Shown piece after piece: positions 1-8,256 of a stretch of DNA of 38,942 nucleotides. The stretch comes from an uncultured Hungatella sp. (lineage in GTDB: Bacteria; Bacillota; Clostridia; Lachnospirales; Lachnospiraceae). The notes under the pieces were generated by a model. That model searched no databases. It saw nothing but the letters and a program-made list of their open reading frames with translations, and was not told the DNA's origin. The position numbers were made by a program, and so were the translations under genes. The stretch is from the NCBI GenBank assembly GCA_910585435.1, contig CAJUEJ010000008.1, forward strand, positions 127,594-166,535, read 5' to 3'. How positions within the stretch are numbered: position 1 is the stretch's first letter; every line of letters begins with the position of its first letter.

Positions 1-690
1 GCCAACCGTCTGATTGAACTGGCAGGGGTTCCCATCGCGGCTCCCAGTGCCAATACCTCCGGAAGGCCCAGCCCTACTCTGGCGGAGCATGTGATGCAGG
101 ATATGGACGGAAGAATCGATATGCTTCTTGACGGCGGCCCGGTGGGGATCGGCGTGGAGTCTACCATTGTGGATGTATCCGGCCCCACACCAGTGCTTCT
201 AAGGCCGGGGGCTGTTACCATGGAGATGCTTAAAGCAGTGGCAGGAGCAGTAGAGACCGATCAGGCGGTGGCAGGCCCGGTAAGCGGCGACATAAAGCCC
301 AAGGCGCCGGGGATGAAATACCGCCATTATGCGCCTAAAGCCCAGTTGATTTTGGTGGAGGAGGATCCGAAAGCCAAAGAGAGTGCGGCAGATGTCATCA
401 ACCGCCTCACAAGAGAGAAGCTTAAACAGGGGTACAAGGTGGGGATCATCTGTACAGAAGAGACATTCTCTGCCTATCCTGAGGGGATGGTAAAAAGCTT
501 AGGGCTGCGTTCCAGGGAAGAAACCATAGCCCACAACCTGTTTGCCGTGCTGCGGGAATTTGATGATTTGCAGGCAGACTATATATATTCAGAATGCTTC
601 CCCCAAACCCATCTGGGCCAGGCTATCATGAACCGTCTCTCAAAGGCAGCAGGATACCATGTGATCCATACCGGAAAAGAGGAAGAATGA
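1..690 (+). CDS. L-threonylcarbamoyladenylate synthase, Sua5/YwlC type (3' part)
   Basis: The frame is open from base 1, so the N-terminus lies outside the window; 229 residues are visible. Sua5/YwlC proteins make threonylcarbamoyl-AMP from threonine, bicarbonate and ATP, the first step of t6A37 modification of ANN-decoding tRNAs, in the cytoplasm. The visible start holds the end of the YrdC fold, with the nucleotide-binding SAN motif at visible residues 16-18 followed by TSGRPSPT, then a GIGVESTIVD segment typical of the family. The rest is the extra C-terminal Sua5 domain (MKYRHYAPKA onward), which separates this long type from the short TsaC type. The stop overlaps the next start (ATGA). 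The family call is firm; only the length is unknown. Confidence 0.93.
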   Translation, partial: ANRLIELAGVPIAAPSANTSGRPSPTLAEHVMQDMDGRIDMLLDGGPVGIGVESTIVDVSGPTPVLLRPGAVTMEMLKAVAGAVETDQAVAGPVSGDIKPKAPGMKYRHYAPKAQLILVEEDPKAKESAADVINRLTREKLKQGYKVGIICTEETFSAYPEGMVKSLGLRSREETIAHNLFAVLREFDDLQADYIYSECFPQTHLGQAIMNRLSKAAGYHVIHTGKEEE

Positions 691-2483
691 AATTTTTATT
701 GACAGCAGTAAATGCCAAGTATATTCACTCTAATTTGGGGATTTACAGCTTAAAGGCATATGCCCATGCCTTTATTTCGCAAAAAGCAGAGGAAGAGCCG
801 CAGCATTCAGAAGCTTACAAGAGGATTCGGATTGAACTGGCAGAGTATACCATCAACCAGCAGCCCGATGAGATTTTGCAGGATATTTACCGGCAGAAAC
901 CTCAGGTTATAGGATTCTCCTGCTACATCTGGAACATCTGGCATATCAGGCAGATATTAAGGGAGATCCCCAAGATCCTTCCGGGGACGGATATATGGCT
1001 TGGCGGGCCGGAGGCTTTCTGTAATGCCCGCCGGCTTTTGGAGGAAGAGCCTTCTGTCACAGGGATTATGGCAGGGGAGGGAGAAGGGATACTGGCAGAT
1101 CTGGCGGTGTACTATGGAACAAACGAGATTATCCCTGAGGAAGGCTTAAAGGATGGATATCTGCGCCAGATTCCGGGAATCCTCTTTCGGGACAGACAAG
1201 GACAGATGGTAAAAACCGGGGACAGGCCTCTTCTTGATCTGGATACCATTCCTTTTCCGTACACAGATTTAGACGGAATGGAACACAGGATTCTCTACTA
1301 TGAGAGCAGCAGAGGCTGCCCTTATAGATGTAGCTATTGTCTGTCTTCCATTGACAGGACGGTGCGGTTTCGCAGCCTGGAGCTGGTAAAGAGGGAGCTG
1401 GATTTCTTCCTGAACCATAAGGTGCCTCAGGTAAAATTTGTAGACAGGACCTTCAACTGCAAAAGGAGCCATGCCCTGGCTGTCTGGAAGTATCTGCTGG
1501 AGCATGACAACGGAATCACCAATTTCCATTTTGAGATTGCCGGCGATGGGATTGGCCAGGAAGAGCTGGCAGTCTTTGGAAAGATGCGCAAGGGCCTGAT
1601 ACAGCTGGAGACAGGGGTTCAGAGTACCAACCCTCAGACCATAGAAGAGATCCGCCGGGAGATGGATTTACACAGGCTTGGGAAGGCGGTGGCTGCCATA
1701 AACAGCTGCCAGAATATCCATCAGCATCTGGATCTCATTGCCGGGCTGCCCTTTGAGGGGCTGGAGAGCTTTAAGAAATCCTTTGATGATGTGTATGCCA
1801 TGAGGCCGGAGCAGCTTCAGCTGGGATTTTTAAAGGTTCTGTCCGGCTCTTATATGGCGGAGATGGCCGGGGAGTACGGCATTCTTTACCATGAAACCCC
1901 GCCCTATGAGGTGCTTTCCACCAAATGGCTGACCTACGAAGAGATCCTGCAGCTGAAGGCAGTGGAGGAGATGACTGAGGTTTACTACAACAGCAGGCAG
2001 TTTACACAGACACTGAAGGAGATGGAAAAGCACTGGGAGTCTTCCTATGCCATGTTTGAGGAGATGGCCTGGTATTATGAAACCAGAAAGCTTTTCGGGA
2101 TCAGGCACAACCGCCTGGCCCGGTATGAGATACTATATGATTTTTTAAGACAGCAGGGCGGGGATATGGAGCAATACCGGGATCTTCTGGTTTGCGATCT
2201 GTATCTGAGGGAGAACCTAAAAAGCCGTCCCTCCTTTGCCAGGGATCTGACTCCGTGGAAGGAGAGAATACGCCTCTTTTTCAGGGAGGAAGAAAAACAG
2301 CCCAGATACCTGAAGGGCTATGAAGGGTATGACGCCAGACAGATGGGCAGCATGGCCCATGTGGAGGTTATGGGAGACGGAAGTATGATACTGTTTGATT
2401 ATAAAAACAGGGATGCCCTTACTTATAATGCGAAAGCGGTGAAGATAGATGACCAATCCTCAGGACGCCTATGTGGCGGTTGA
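687..2483 (+). CDS. B12-binding radical SAM protein with DUF4080 C-terminus
   Basis: 598 residues. The frame is open further upstream, but the ATG at 687 is chosen because it follows AGAGGAAG and overlaps the preceding stop as ATGA, and because the family starts MKFLLTAVNAKYIHSNLG. Residues about 1-170 form a cobalamin-binding-like Rossmann domain (GFSCYIWN, LGGPEAF). The radical SAM cluster motif CxxxCxxC is at C211, C215 and C218 within SSRGCPYRCSYC. A DUF4080-like region follows at the C-terminus. Such proteins use a 4Fe-4S cluster and S-adenosylmethionine and probably cobalamin; members of this subgroup have no assigned substrate that I know of. The gene overlaps the next one by 35 bp, implying co-transcription. 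Superfamily certain, reaction unknown. Confidence 0.88.
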   Translation: MKFLLTAVNAKYIHSNLGIYSLKAYAHAFISQKAEEEPQHSEAYKRIRIELAEYTINQQPDEILQDIYRQKPQVIGFSCYIWNIWHIRQILREIPKILPGTDIWLGGPEAFCNARRLLEEEPSVTGIMAGEGEGILADLAVYYGTNEIIPEEGLKDGYLRQIPGILFRDRQGQMVKTGDRPLLDLDTIPFPYTDLDGMEHRILYYESSRGCPYRCSYCLSSIDRTVRFRSLELVKRELDFFLNHKVPQVKFVDRTFNCKRSHALAVWKYLLEHDNGITNFHFEIAGDGIGQEELAVFGKMRKGLIQLETGVQSTNPQTIEEIRREMDLHRLGKAVAAINSCQNIHQHLDLIAGLPFEGLESFKKSFDDVYAMRPEQLQLGFLKVLSGSYMAEMAGEYGILYHETPPYEVLSTKWLTYEEILQLKAVEEMTEVYYNSRQFTQTLKEMEKHWESSYAMFEEMAWYYETRKLFGIRHNRLARYEILYDFLRQQGGDMEQYRDLLVCDLYLRENLKSRPSFARDLTPWKERIRLFFREEEKQPRYLKGYEGYDARQMGSMAHVEVMGDGSMILFDYKNRDALTYNAKAVKIDDQSSGRLCGG

Positions 2484-3174
2484 CGTAGAAACGACAGGGC
2501 TGGACCCTAAAGTGGACAAGATTATTGAGATAGCTGCAGTGCTGGTTCAGAACGGGAAGGCGGTGGCAGAGAAGGCGTCCCTTGTTAACCCCAGGCAGCA
2601 GCTCAGCGAATATGTGGGGCAGCTGACAGGGATCCGGGACGACATGCTGAAGGAGGCCCCGGGGATTGAGGATGTGATTGAGGAGTATGTGGAATTCTGC
2701 CAGGGCCTGCCTTTGCTGGGGCATAATATTATGTTTGATTATCGCTTTTTAAAGCGGGCGGCAGTAAACAAAGGGCTGGCGTTTGACAAAGAAGGAATCG
2801 ACACCCTTTATTTATGCAGAAGGTTTATGCCGCCGGAGCAGAAGAAAAATCTGGGCAGTGCATGTGAATACTTCCACGTTGAGACGAAAACTGCACATCG
2901 GGCATTGGGGGATGCTTACGGGGCCCACGGCCTTTACCAGGCACTTTTAGAGCGCTATGGAGACAGGGAGGCACAGCCGTTTTCACCAAAGCCTATGATA
3001 TATAAAGTAAAAAAAGAGCAGTTGGCAACAAAAAGACAAAAAGAACTATTGCATGAACTGCTAAAATATCATAAAATAGAGATAACTGCGCAGATAGATT
3101 ATTTATCCAGAAATCAGGTCTCCAGAATAACGGATAAGATTATCTCTCAGTACGGAAGAATAACGACGAGGTGA
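2449..3174 (+). CDS. DEDDh 3'-5' exonuclease (DNA polymerase III epsilon-like)
   Basis: 241 residues. The exonuclease domain occupies residues about 7-170: ExoI motif VAVDVETTGLDP with D12 and E14, ExoII motif GHNIMFDYRFL, and ExoIII motif with the DEDDh His and Asp in HRALGDAYGAHGLY. These acidic residues bind the two metal ions for 3'-5' hydrolysis of DNA or RNA ends. About 70 further residues are rich in lysine and may help bind nucleic acid. It is a stand-alone exonuclease, not fused to PolC, so it could act in repair, in proofreading in trans or in RNA trimming. The start lies inside the preceding radical SAM gene (35-bp overlap in another frame). Confidence 0.88.
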   Translation: MTNPQDAYVAVDVETTGLDPKVDKIIEIAAVLVQNGKAVAEKASLVNPRQQLSEYVGQLTGIRDDMLKEAPGIEDVIEEYVEFCQGLPLLGHNIMFDYRFLKRAAVNKGLAFDKEGIDTLYLCRRFMPPEQKKNLGSACEYFHVETKTAHRALGDAYGAHGLYQALLERYGDREAQPFSPKPMIYKVKKEQLATKRQKELLHELLKYHKIEITAQIDYLSRNQVSRITDKIISQYGRITTR

Positions 3175-3182
3175 GTACAGCT

Positions 3183-3293
3183 ATGATGGATTTTAACAAT
3201 AAAAAGACAAGAAAGATTGTGTCTACGGTTATCGTAATTCTGTTGGTGCTGGCTATGGTGGCGCCTATGGTTTTTGGAGCAATAACATTTTAG
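3183..3293 (+). CDS. Small single-pass membrane peptide, 36 aa
   Basis: ATG at 3183 (a second ATG follows at 3186), TAG at 3291-3293, nine bases after the exonuclease stop and 30 bases before the VanW gene. The start sits after the AGGTGAGTAC region, an acceptable ribosome binding site. The peptide has a short charged head (DFNNKKTRK) followed by about 22 hydrophobic residues ending VFGAITF, so it should be one transmembrane helix with the N-terminus inside. I do not recognise a function. The position in a compact operon and the clean K/R-then-hydrophobic layout argue that it is a real gene. It may work with the adjacent exported VanW-domain protein, but that is a guess. Confidence 0.6.
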   Translation: MMDFNNKKTRKIVSTVIVILLVLAMVAPMVFGAITF

Positions 3294-3322
3294 AGTATTG
3301 ATTGTTTTAAGGAGCAGATTGT

Positions 3323-4921
3323 ATGAAAGCAGGAAAATGGGTGAGAAGGGTCTGTACTGTGGCTGCTGGTCTGACCCTGTTTTTCGCGGCAGAGGCATGG
3401 GCAGATACAGTTCCCAGAGGGATCCGCATGGACGGACAGGATCTGGGCGGTATGGATACAGAGGAGGCAAGACAGAAGATAGAAGACTATGTATCCCAGA
3501 TGGCAGGACAGACAGTGGCCCTGGAGGTGGCCGGGACAAAGATGGAGACTACGGCCCAGCAGCTGGGGTTTCACTGGGAGAATACAGATGTTTTAGACAG
3601 CTCTGTTGCGGAATATGAATCCGGGGATATTATTGACCGTTATCTGAAACAGAAGGATTTGGAGAATAATCCGGTTGACATAGAGCTGGAATTCAAGATA
3701 GACGGAGGGGCAGTGGAGGAATTTGTCACAACCCAGTGCCAGCCTTTTATGAGAGAGGCTGTGGATGCCTCCATTGTCCGTGAGAACGGTGCGTTTGTTG
3801 TGACTCCGTCTCAGGACGGTATTTCCGTGGATCTGGCTGCAACCATCAGCCAGCTGAATGAAGCATTGAAGAAGGGGCTGGCAGAGCCAGTTCTGGTGGA
3901 GGCAGCGGTGACTGAGACCCAGCCGGCCAGGACCACGGAGATGCTCTCCACCATTCAGGATGTTTTGGGAACCTTTTCCACAGATTTTTCCAGCAGCGGC
4001 GCTTCCCGTTCCAAGAATCTTCAGGTTGGATCAGGCAAGATAAATGGATCCGTGCTGATGCCGGGAGAGACTTTGTCAGGCTACGAGTGTATGCATCCCT
4101 TTACCACTGCCAACGGCTATGCAGCTGCCGGGGCTTATGAGAACGGGCAGGTGGTGGACAGTGTGGGAGGCGGTGTGTGCCAGATTGCCACCACGCTTTA
4201 CAATGCGGCTCTCTTGGCGGAGATGGAGATCACCCAGCGCCAGAACCATTCTATGATAGTCAGCTATGTGAAGCCGTCTAATGATGCCGCCATCGCAGGT
4301 ACTTACAAGGATATTAAGATCACCAATCCATATGACACCCCCCTTTACATCGAGGGAGGCGTCTCCGGAAAGACATTGACCTTTACCATCTATGGGAAGG
4401 AGACCCGCCCGGCCAACCGGACGATCAAATATGTATCAGAGACATTGGGCGTTACGGATCCGGGAGACCCCATTACCAATGTGGATCCCTCTCTGCAGCC
4501 AGGAGCCAGAGTGCGGGTGCAGGCTGCTCACAGGGGCGTGAGATCCAGGCTTTGGAAATATGTGTATATCGACGGGGTGGAGACAGAAAAAACCATTCTC
4601 CATACAGACACCTACAATGCATCCAAGGCGATTTACCGGGTAGGCCCGGAGGCGCCGCCGGCGGTGCCTGCAGAAGCACTGCCTCCGGAGGGCGATCCGT
4701 CTGCCGGCAGTCCGGTGCCAGGCCAGGATCCCACGATGCCAGGCACTCCCTCAGAGACCCCGGCCCAGGCTGCTTCCCCAGAGAGTCCTAGTGTGCCAGG
4801 TACTCCTTCTGAGAATCCGGCACAGCCTGCCGCTCCTGCTGAGACGCCTGTTTCGCCAGGCACTCCCGGAGAAAATCCTGCCCCGCCTGCAGGGGATCCG
4901 GCCCTGTCAGGACCGGCTTAA
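3323..4921 (+). CDS. Exported VanW-family protein with G5-like domain and Pro-rich tail
   Basis: 532 residues, ATG preceded by AAGGAG. Residues 1-27 are a signal peptide (KWVRR, hydrophobic core, cleavage likely after AEAWA), so the protein acts outside the membrane. Residues about 30-220 match the PG_4-type region commonly found before VanW. The VanW domain covers about 230-357, with the diagnostic VGGGVCQIATTLYNAALLA. Residues about 366-442 resemble a G5 domain, and 445-532 is a low-complexity Pro/Ala/Glu tail with a repeated PGTPSE(T/N)PAQ unit. VanW proteins are linked to the cell wall, but their activity is not established. No LPXTG or membrane anchor is seen at the C-terminus. Confidence is high for the domain calls, low for the role. 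Confidence 0.88.
   Translation: MKAGKWVRRVCTVAAGLTLFFAAEAWADTVPRGIRMDGQDLGGMDTEEARQKIEDYVSQMAGQTVALEVAGTKMETTAQQLGFHWENTDVLDSSVAEYESGDIIDRYLKQKDLENNPVDIELEFKIDGGAVEEFVTTQCQPFMREAVDASIVRENGAFVVTPSQDGISVDLAATISQLNEALKKGLAEPVLVEAAVTETQPARTTEMLSTIQDVLGTFSTDFSSSGASRSKNLQVGSGKINGSVLMPGETLSGYECMHPFTTANGYAAAGAYENGQVVDSVGGGVCQIATTLYNAALLAEMEITQRQNHSMIVSYVKPSNDAAIAGTYKDIKITNPYDTPLYIEGGVSGKTLTFTIYGKETRPANRTIKYVSETLGVTDPGDPITNVDPSLQPGARVRVQAAHRGVRSRLWKYVYIDGVETEKTILHTDTYNASKAIYRVGPEAPPAVPAEALPPEGDPSAGSPVPGQDPTMPGTPSETPAQAASPESPSVPGTPSENPAQPAAPAETPVSPGTPGENPAPPAGDPALSGPA
4739..4890 (+). repeat. Three imperfect tandem repeats coding the Pro-rich tail
   Basis: Units beginning CCAGGCACTCCC, CCAGGTACTCCT and CCAGGCACTCCC start at 4739, 4796 and 4856, periods of 57 and 60 bp. 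Each codes a PGTPxExPA-type block in the tail of the VanW protein. All periods are multiples of three, so copy changes keep the frame. Confidence 0.7.
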
Positions 4922-4938
4922 GCCTGGGGATGTATAGG

Positions 4939-5520
4939 ATGAAGACAGCAAAAAGAGAGAGTGCAGGCGATGTACGGCCAGGCCAGGATATAGTGATTGC
5001 AGGCTATGCAGGCCTTAAAGGATCCCAGATGATCGTCAGAGAACAGGAGAGGCAGCTTCGTTCCCGTTTTTCTGAAGGATATCTCAGGCAGATTGGGGAA
5101 GGCCATGACCAGGTATTGGGCCAGGCTGTAAGTATCTTCAAAAAGCTGGGAGCCATCCGATGGGAAGAGGCAGGAGAGGGCGGTATTCATACCGCCCTTT
5201 GGAATCTATCCGGATCATTTGGCCTGGGCTTTAAGATTGATTTGTACCGGATCCCTGTGAAGCAGGAAACCATAGAGATATGTGAGTTTTATGATATGGA
5301 TCCCTATGACCTGTACTGTGAAAACTGTTTTGTTCTGGTGGCGGATAACGGAGGGCACATGGAGGCCGGACTGAGGCAGGAAGGAATTCCGGCTGCATGG
5401 ATCGGCACTGTGACAGAGGGTGTGGCCCGGGAGGTTTTTTACGGTAAGGTTCACCGGTATATGGACAGGCCCAGAGAGGATCCACTATATAAGATCATAG
5501 AAAGGAAGATGCTGGAATGA
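4939..5520 (+). CDS. AIR synthase (PurM/HypE) C-terminal-like protein
   Basis: 193 residues from the ATG at 4939, preferred over the ATG at 4930 because a GGGGA stretch lies at normal distance from it and directly abuts the other. The sequence resembles only the C-terminal half of the PurM/HypE/SelD/ThiL superfamily: an early VIAGYAGLKGS segment, then GEGGIHTALWNLSG (glycine-rich, compare GAGGLxxAL in AIR synthase relatives), and LYCENCFVLVADNG near a conserved turn. The usual N-terminal ATP-binding half is missing, so catalysis as in PurM or HypE is unlikely to be complete. Clostridial relatives are usually annotated as hydrogenase maturation factor or AIR synthase related protein; function unproven. 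The stop overlaps the lrp start as ATGA. Confidence 0.7.
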   Translation: MKTAKRESAGDVRPGQDIVIAGYAGLKGSQMIVREQERQLRSRFSEGYLRQIGEGHDQVLGQAVSIFKKLGAIRWEEAGEGGIHTALWNLSGSFGLGFKIDLYRIPVKQETIEICEFYDMDPYDLYCENCFVLVADNGGHMEAGLRQEGIPAAWIGTVTEGVAREVFYGKVHRYMDRPREDPLYKIIERKMLE

Positions 5521-5999
5521 GAGAGAAAATTTTAGCCTTTATGGAAAAGAACAGCCGGATCGAGCTGAAAGATTTAGCTGTTATTTTGGGAGAAAGCGAA
5601 GCGGCTGTGGCCAATGAGATTGCGGATATGGAGAAGGAGCATATTATCTGCGGTTATCATACACTGATTAACTGGGATAATACCAGTGACGAGAAGGTGG
5701 TGGCTCTGATCGAAGTGAAGGTGACGCCTCAGAGAGGGATGGGATTCGATAAAATCGCTGAGAGGATTTACCAGTATAATGAAGTCAACGCAGTATATCT
5801 TATGTCCGGCGCCTATGATTTTACCGTATTTATAGAGGGGAAGACCATGAGGGAGGTGGCGCTGTTTGTGTCAGAGAAGCTGTCTACGCTGGAGTCTGTG
5901 TTAAGTACAGCCACCCATTTCGTGCTGAAAAAATATAAGGATCACGGAACCGTGCTGGTTCAGGAGGTTCAGGATGAAAGGATGTTGATTACTCCATGA
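5517..5999 (+). CDS. Lrp/AsnC family transcriptional regulator
   Basis: 160 residues. The first 50 or so form a winged helix-turn-helix (ELKDLAVILGESEAAVANEIADMEKE). Residues about 65-145 form the RAM/AsnC ligand-binding domain, with VALIEVKVTPQRGMGFDKIAERI and VYLMSGAYDFTVFIEG, both typical of the family. Lrp proteins form dimers and higher oligomers that bind DNA in response to amino acids. The gene overlaps both neighbours by ATGA junctions, so it is translated with the downstream aminotransferase. That pairing suggests control of, or by, amino-acid turnover, but no operator is visible in the overlapped junctions. Confidence 0.9.
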   Translation: MREKILAFMEKNSRIELKDLAVILGESEAAVANEIADMEKEHIICGYHTLINWDNTSDEKVVALIEVKVTPQRGMGFDKIAERIYQYNEVNAVYLMSGAYDFTVFIEGKTMREVALFVSEKLSTLESVLSTATHFVLKKYKDHGTVLVQEVQDERMLITP

Positions 6000-7177
6000 G
6001 AAACCCTTTGTCAGATACAATCGTCCATATTGAGCCCTCAGGCATCCGGAAGTTTTTCGATATTGTAAACGAGATGAAGGATGCCATCTCCCTGGGAGTG
6101 GGTGAACCAGACTTTGATACGCCGTGGCACGTGCGGGAGGAAGGCATCTACTCTTTGGAGAAGGGGAGAACCTTTTATACATCCAATGCAGGGCTTAAAA
6201 GCCTGCGGGAGGAAATCAGCAGGTACCTTTCCCGTCGGTGCAGCCTGACCTACAACCCGGATACGGAGCTTCTGGTAACTGTGGGGGGAAGCGAGGCCAT
6301 TGACATTGCCCTGCGGGCAATGCTGAATCCGGGAGATGAGGTGCTGATCCCTCAGCCATGCTTTGTGTCCTACGTGCCCTGCACCATATTGGCAGGGGGA
6401 ACCCCGGTTCCCATAGAACTGGAGGAGAAGGATCAGTTTAAACTGACCCCCGAAAAGCTTCTGGAGAAGATTACAGACAAGACCAAGCTTCTGATCATGC
6501 CCTTCCCCAACAATCCTACGGGGGCTGTCATGAGGCAGGAGGATCTGGAGCCTATCGCCCGGATTATTGAGGAGAAAGATTTATTTGTACTTTCAGATGA
6601 GATATACTGTGAACTGACCTACGGACAGGCCCGCCACGTATCCATCGCGTCACTGCCGGGGATGCGGGACAGGACGGTTCTTATCAACGGCTTTTCTAAA
6701 GCCTATGCCATGACAGGATGGAGGCTGGGATATGCGGCAGCCCCTCACATGATTTTAGAGCAGATGACAAAGATCCATCAGTTTGCCATCATGTGTGCGC
6801 CCACCACCAGCCAGTACGCGGCGGTCAGCGCCATGAAGAACGGTGACGGCGACGTGGAGATGATGCGGGAGTCCTACGACCAGAGAAGACGGTTTGTGCT
6901 TCATGCGTTCCAGGAGATGGGACTGGAATGCTTTGAGCCAAACGGAGCCTTCTACACCTTCCCCAGCATCAGGCGCCTGGGCATGACATCCGAAGAATTT
7001 GCCAACAGCCTTCTGCGGGAAGAGAAGGTGGCGGTAGTTCCCGGCACAGCCTTCGGAGCCTGCGGGGAAGGATACCTGAGAGTTTCTTATGCGTATTCTT
7101 TGAAGAACCTGAAGGAGGCTTTAGGCCGCATGGCCCGGTTTGTGAAAAAACTGGATGAAGAGAATGGAAATCCATAG
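5996..7177 (+). CDS. PLP-dependent class I/II aminotransferase
   Basis: 393 residues, the usual length for aspartate/aromatic-type fold I aminotransferases. PLP is expected to bind K235 in INGFSKAYAMTGWRLGY. The NNPTGA motif that positions the cofactor ring is present in FPNNPTGAV, and the C-terminal substrate carboxylate arginine is likely within GYLRVSYA. It belongs with the PatA/AspC-like group; the precise amino donor and acceptor cannot be read from sequence. It is translationally coupled to the upstream Lrp regulator (ATGA overlap), which supports an amino-acid metabolic role. Cytoplasmic, no signal peptide. Confidence 0.92.
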   Translation: MRNPLSDTIVHIEPSGIRKFFDIVNEMKDAISLGVGEPDFDTPWHVREEGIYSLEKGRTFYTSNAGLKSLREEISRYLSRRCSLTYNPDTELLVTVGGSEAIDIALRAMLNPGDEVLIPQPCFVSYVPCTILAGGTPVPIELEEKDQFKLTPEKLLEKITDKTKLLIMPFPNNPTGAVMRQEDLEPIARIIEEKDLFVLSDEIYCELTYGQARHVSIASLPGMRDRTVLINGFSKAYAMTGWRLGYAAAPHMILEQMTKIHQFAIMCAPTTSQYAAVSAMKNGDGDVEMMRESYDQRRRFVLHAFQEMGLECFEPNGAFYTFPSIRRLGMTSEEFANSLLREEKVAVVPGTAFGACGEGYLRVSYAYSLKNLKEALGRMARFVKKLDEENGNP

Positions 7178-7180
7178 ACT

Positions 7181-7672
7181 ATGAATATTGTACTGCTAGA
7201 ACCAGAGATGCCGGCCAATACCGGCAATATTGGAAGAACCTGCGTAGCTACCAACACCAGGCTGCACCTGATCGAACCCTTAGGGTTTAAGCTGAACGAG
7301 AAAATGCTGCTGCGGGCCGGACTGGACTATTGGGATAAGCTGGACGTGACGGTATACAGTGATTACGAAGACTTTACACAGAGAAATCCTGGCGCCAGGA
7401 TATATATGGCCACCACCAAAGCACAGAAGGTATATACAGACATTGGGTATGAGCCGGACTGCTTTCTGATGTTCGGCAAAGAGAGCGCCGGGATCCCGGA
7501 GGAGATACTTGTGAAAAATCAGGGGCGGTGCGTAAGGATCCCCATGTGGGGAGACATCCGCTCTTTAAACCTTTCCAACTCCGTATCCATCGTACTCTAT
7601 GAAGCTTTAAGACAGAATGGCTTTGACAAGATGAGCCTGAAGGGCGAATTGCATCGGCTGCAGTGGAAATAA
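7181..7672 (+). CDS. trmL: tRNA (cytidine(34)-2'-O)-methyltransferase TrmL
   Basis: 163 residues, a SPOUT-class RNA methyltransferase of TrmL size. Three knot motifs are visible: motif 1 PANTGNIGRTC near residues 11-21, motif 2 LMFGKESAGIPEEIL, and motif 3 IRSLNLSNSVSIVLYEALRQ. TrmL proteins 2'-O-methylate the wobble nucleotide of leucine tRNAs using S-adenosylmethionine. It starts three bases after the aminotransferase stop and ends the plus-strand run. A short inverted repeat spans its stop codon. The family is clear; the 2'-O-methyl target is taken from characterised relatives. Confidence 0.9.
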   Translation: MNIVLLEPEMPANTGNIGRTCVATNTRLHLIEPLGFKLNEKMLLRAGLDYWDKLDVTVYSDYEDFTQRNPGARIYMATTKAQKVYTDIGYEPDCFLMFGKESAGIPEEILVKNQGRCVRIPMWGDIRSLNLSNSVSIVLYEALRQNGFDKMSLKGELHRLQWK

Positions 7673-7686
7673 CCCCTGCAGCCTTT
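7656..7686 (+). terminator. Possible terminator hairpin at the end of trmL
   Basis: GGCTGCAG (7656-7663) pairs with CTGCAGCC (7676-7683), followed by TTTAT. The stem includes the last trmL codons and the T-run is short. It lies in the narrow gap between two convergent genes, where a terminator would be expected. Confidence 0.4.
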
Positions 7687-8200
7687 ATAAGCGTTTCATC
7701 AGAATATCCCGGATGTTTCCGTTGTATTTCTTTTTCCGGGTCACAAAGGTATATCCCTGTTTCAGGACATTGTCCCGGCTGTATCTGTTTTCAGGATGAA
7801 CCGTACATAACAGATAGCAGATTCCCTGTTCCTTTAAATCCTTTTCCGCCTCCTGCATCAGGCGGCATTGCAGCCTCTGTCCCCGGTATTCCGGCAAAAT
7901 GGCTACGGAATCCATGTGGGCTGTCTTTAACAGCTGTTCCCTGGTAAAACCGATATCATATCCCAGGTTGCTTTCATCCAGGCCTGGGATCACAGTCATA
8001 AAGACGCCGGCTGTTTTCCCTGTATCCCTGTCAACGGCTTTGTAGCCGCATCCCTGTCTGGAGGACAGCATTTCGTACGTATAATCAGCATTATCTGCCA
8101 TAAACCAGTCTTTTTGTTCCATACCGTCCCAGACAGACTGAATAATATCCGCAAACATCTGATAGTCTGCCGGGACAGCTTTTTCTATGATTAAATTCAC
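7685..8200 (-). CDS. GNAT family N-acetyltransferase
   Basis: 171 residues. The frame is open upstream, but a GTG at 8198-8200 is preferred: it is preceded by GGAGGA with a 5-base gap, and the protein then begins (M)NLIIEKAVPADY, the normal first beta strand of GNAT proteins. The acetyl-CoA-binding motif A is SVAILPEYRGQRLQCRLM; the usual R-G-x-G-L/I pattern is altered to R-G-Q-R-L. The C-terminal motif B (VHPENRYSRDNVLKQGY) is good. The acceptor substrate is unknown. It lies 56 bases downstream of the YhaN-like gene on the same strand, probably in one transcript. Confidence 0.82.
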   Translation of the reverse strand: MNLIIEKAVPADYQMFADIIQSVWDGMEQKDWFMADNADYTYEMLSSRQGCGYKAVDRDTGKTAGVFMTVIPGLDESNLGYDIGFTREQLLKTAHMDSVAILPEYRGQRLQCRLMQEAEKDLKEQGICYLLCTVHPENRYSRDNVLKQGYTFVTRKKKYNGNIRDILMKRL

Positions 8201-8256
8201 AGCATTCCTCCATAAAAGCACTTGATGAATCAGCACAGGCCCATGGCTGCCGGCTG

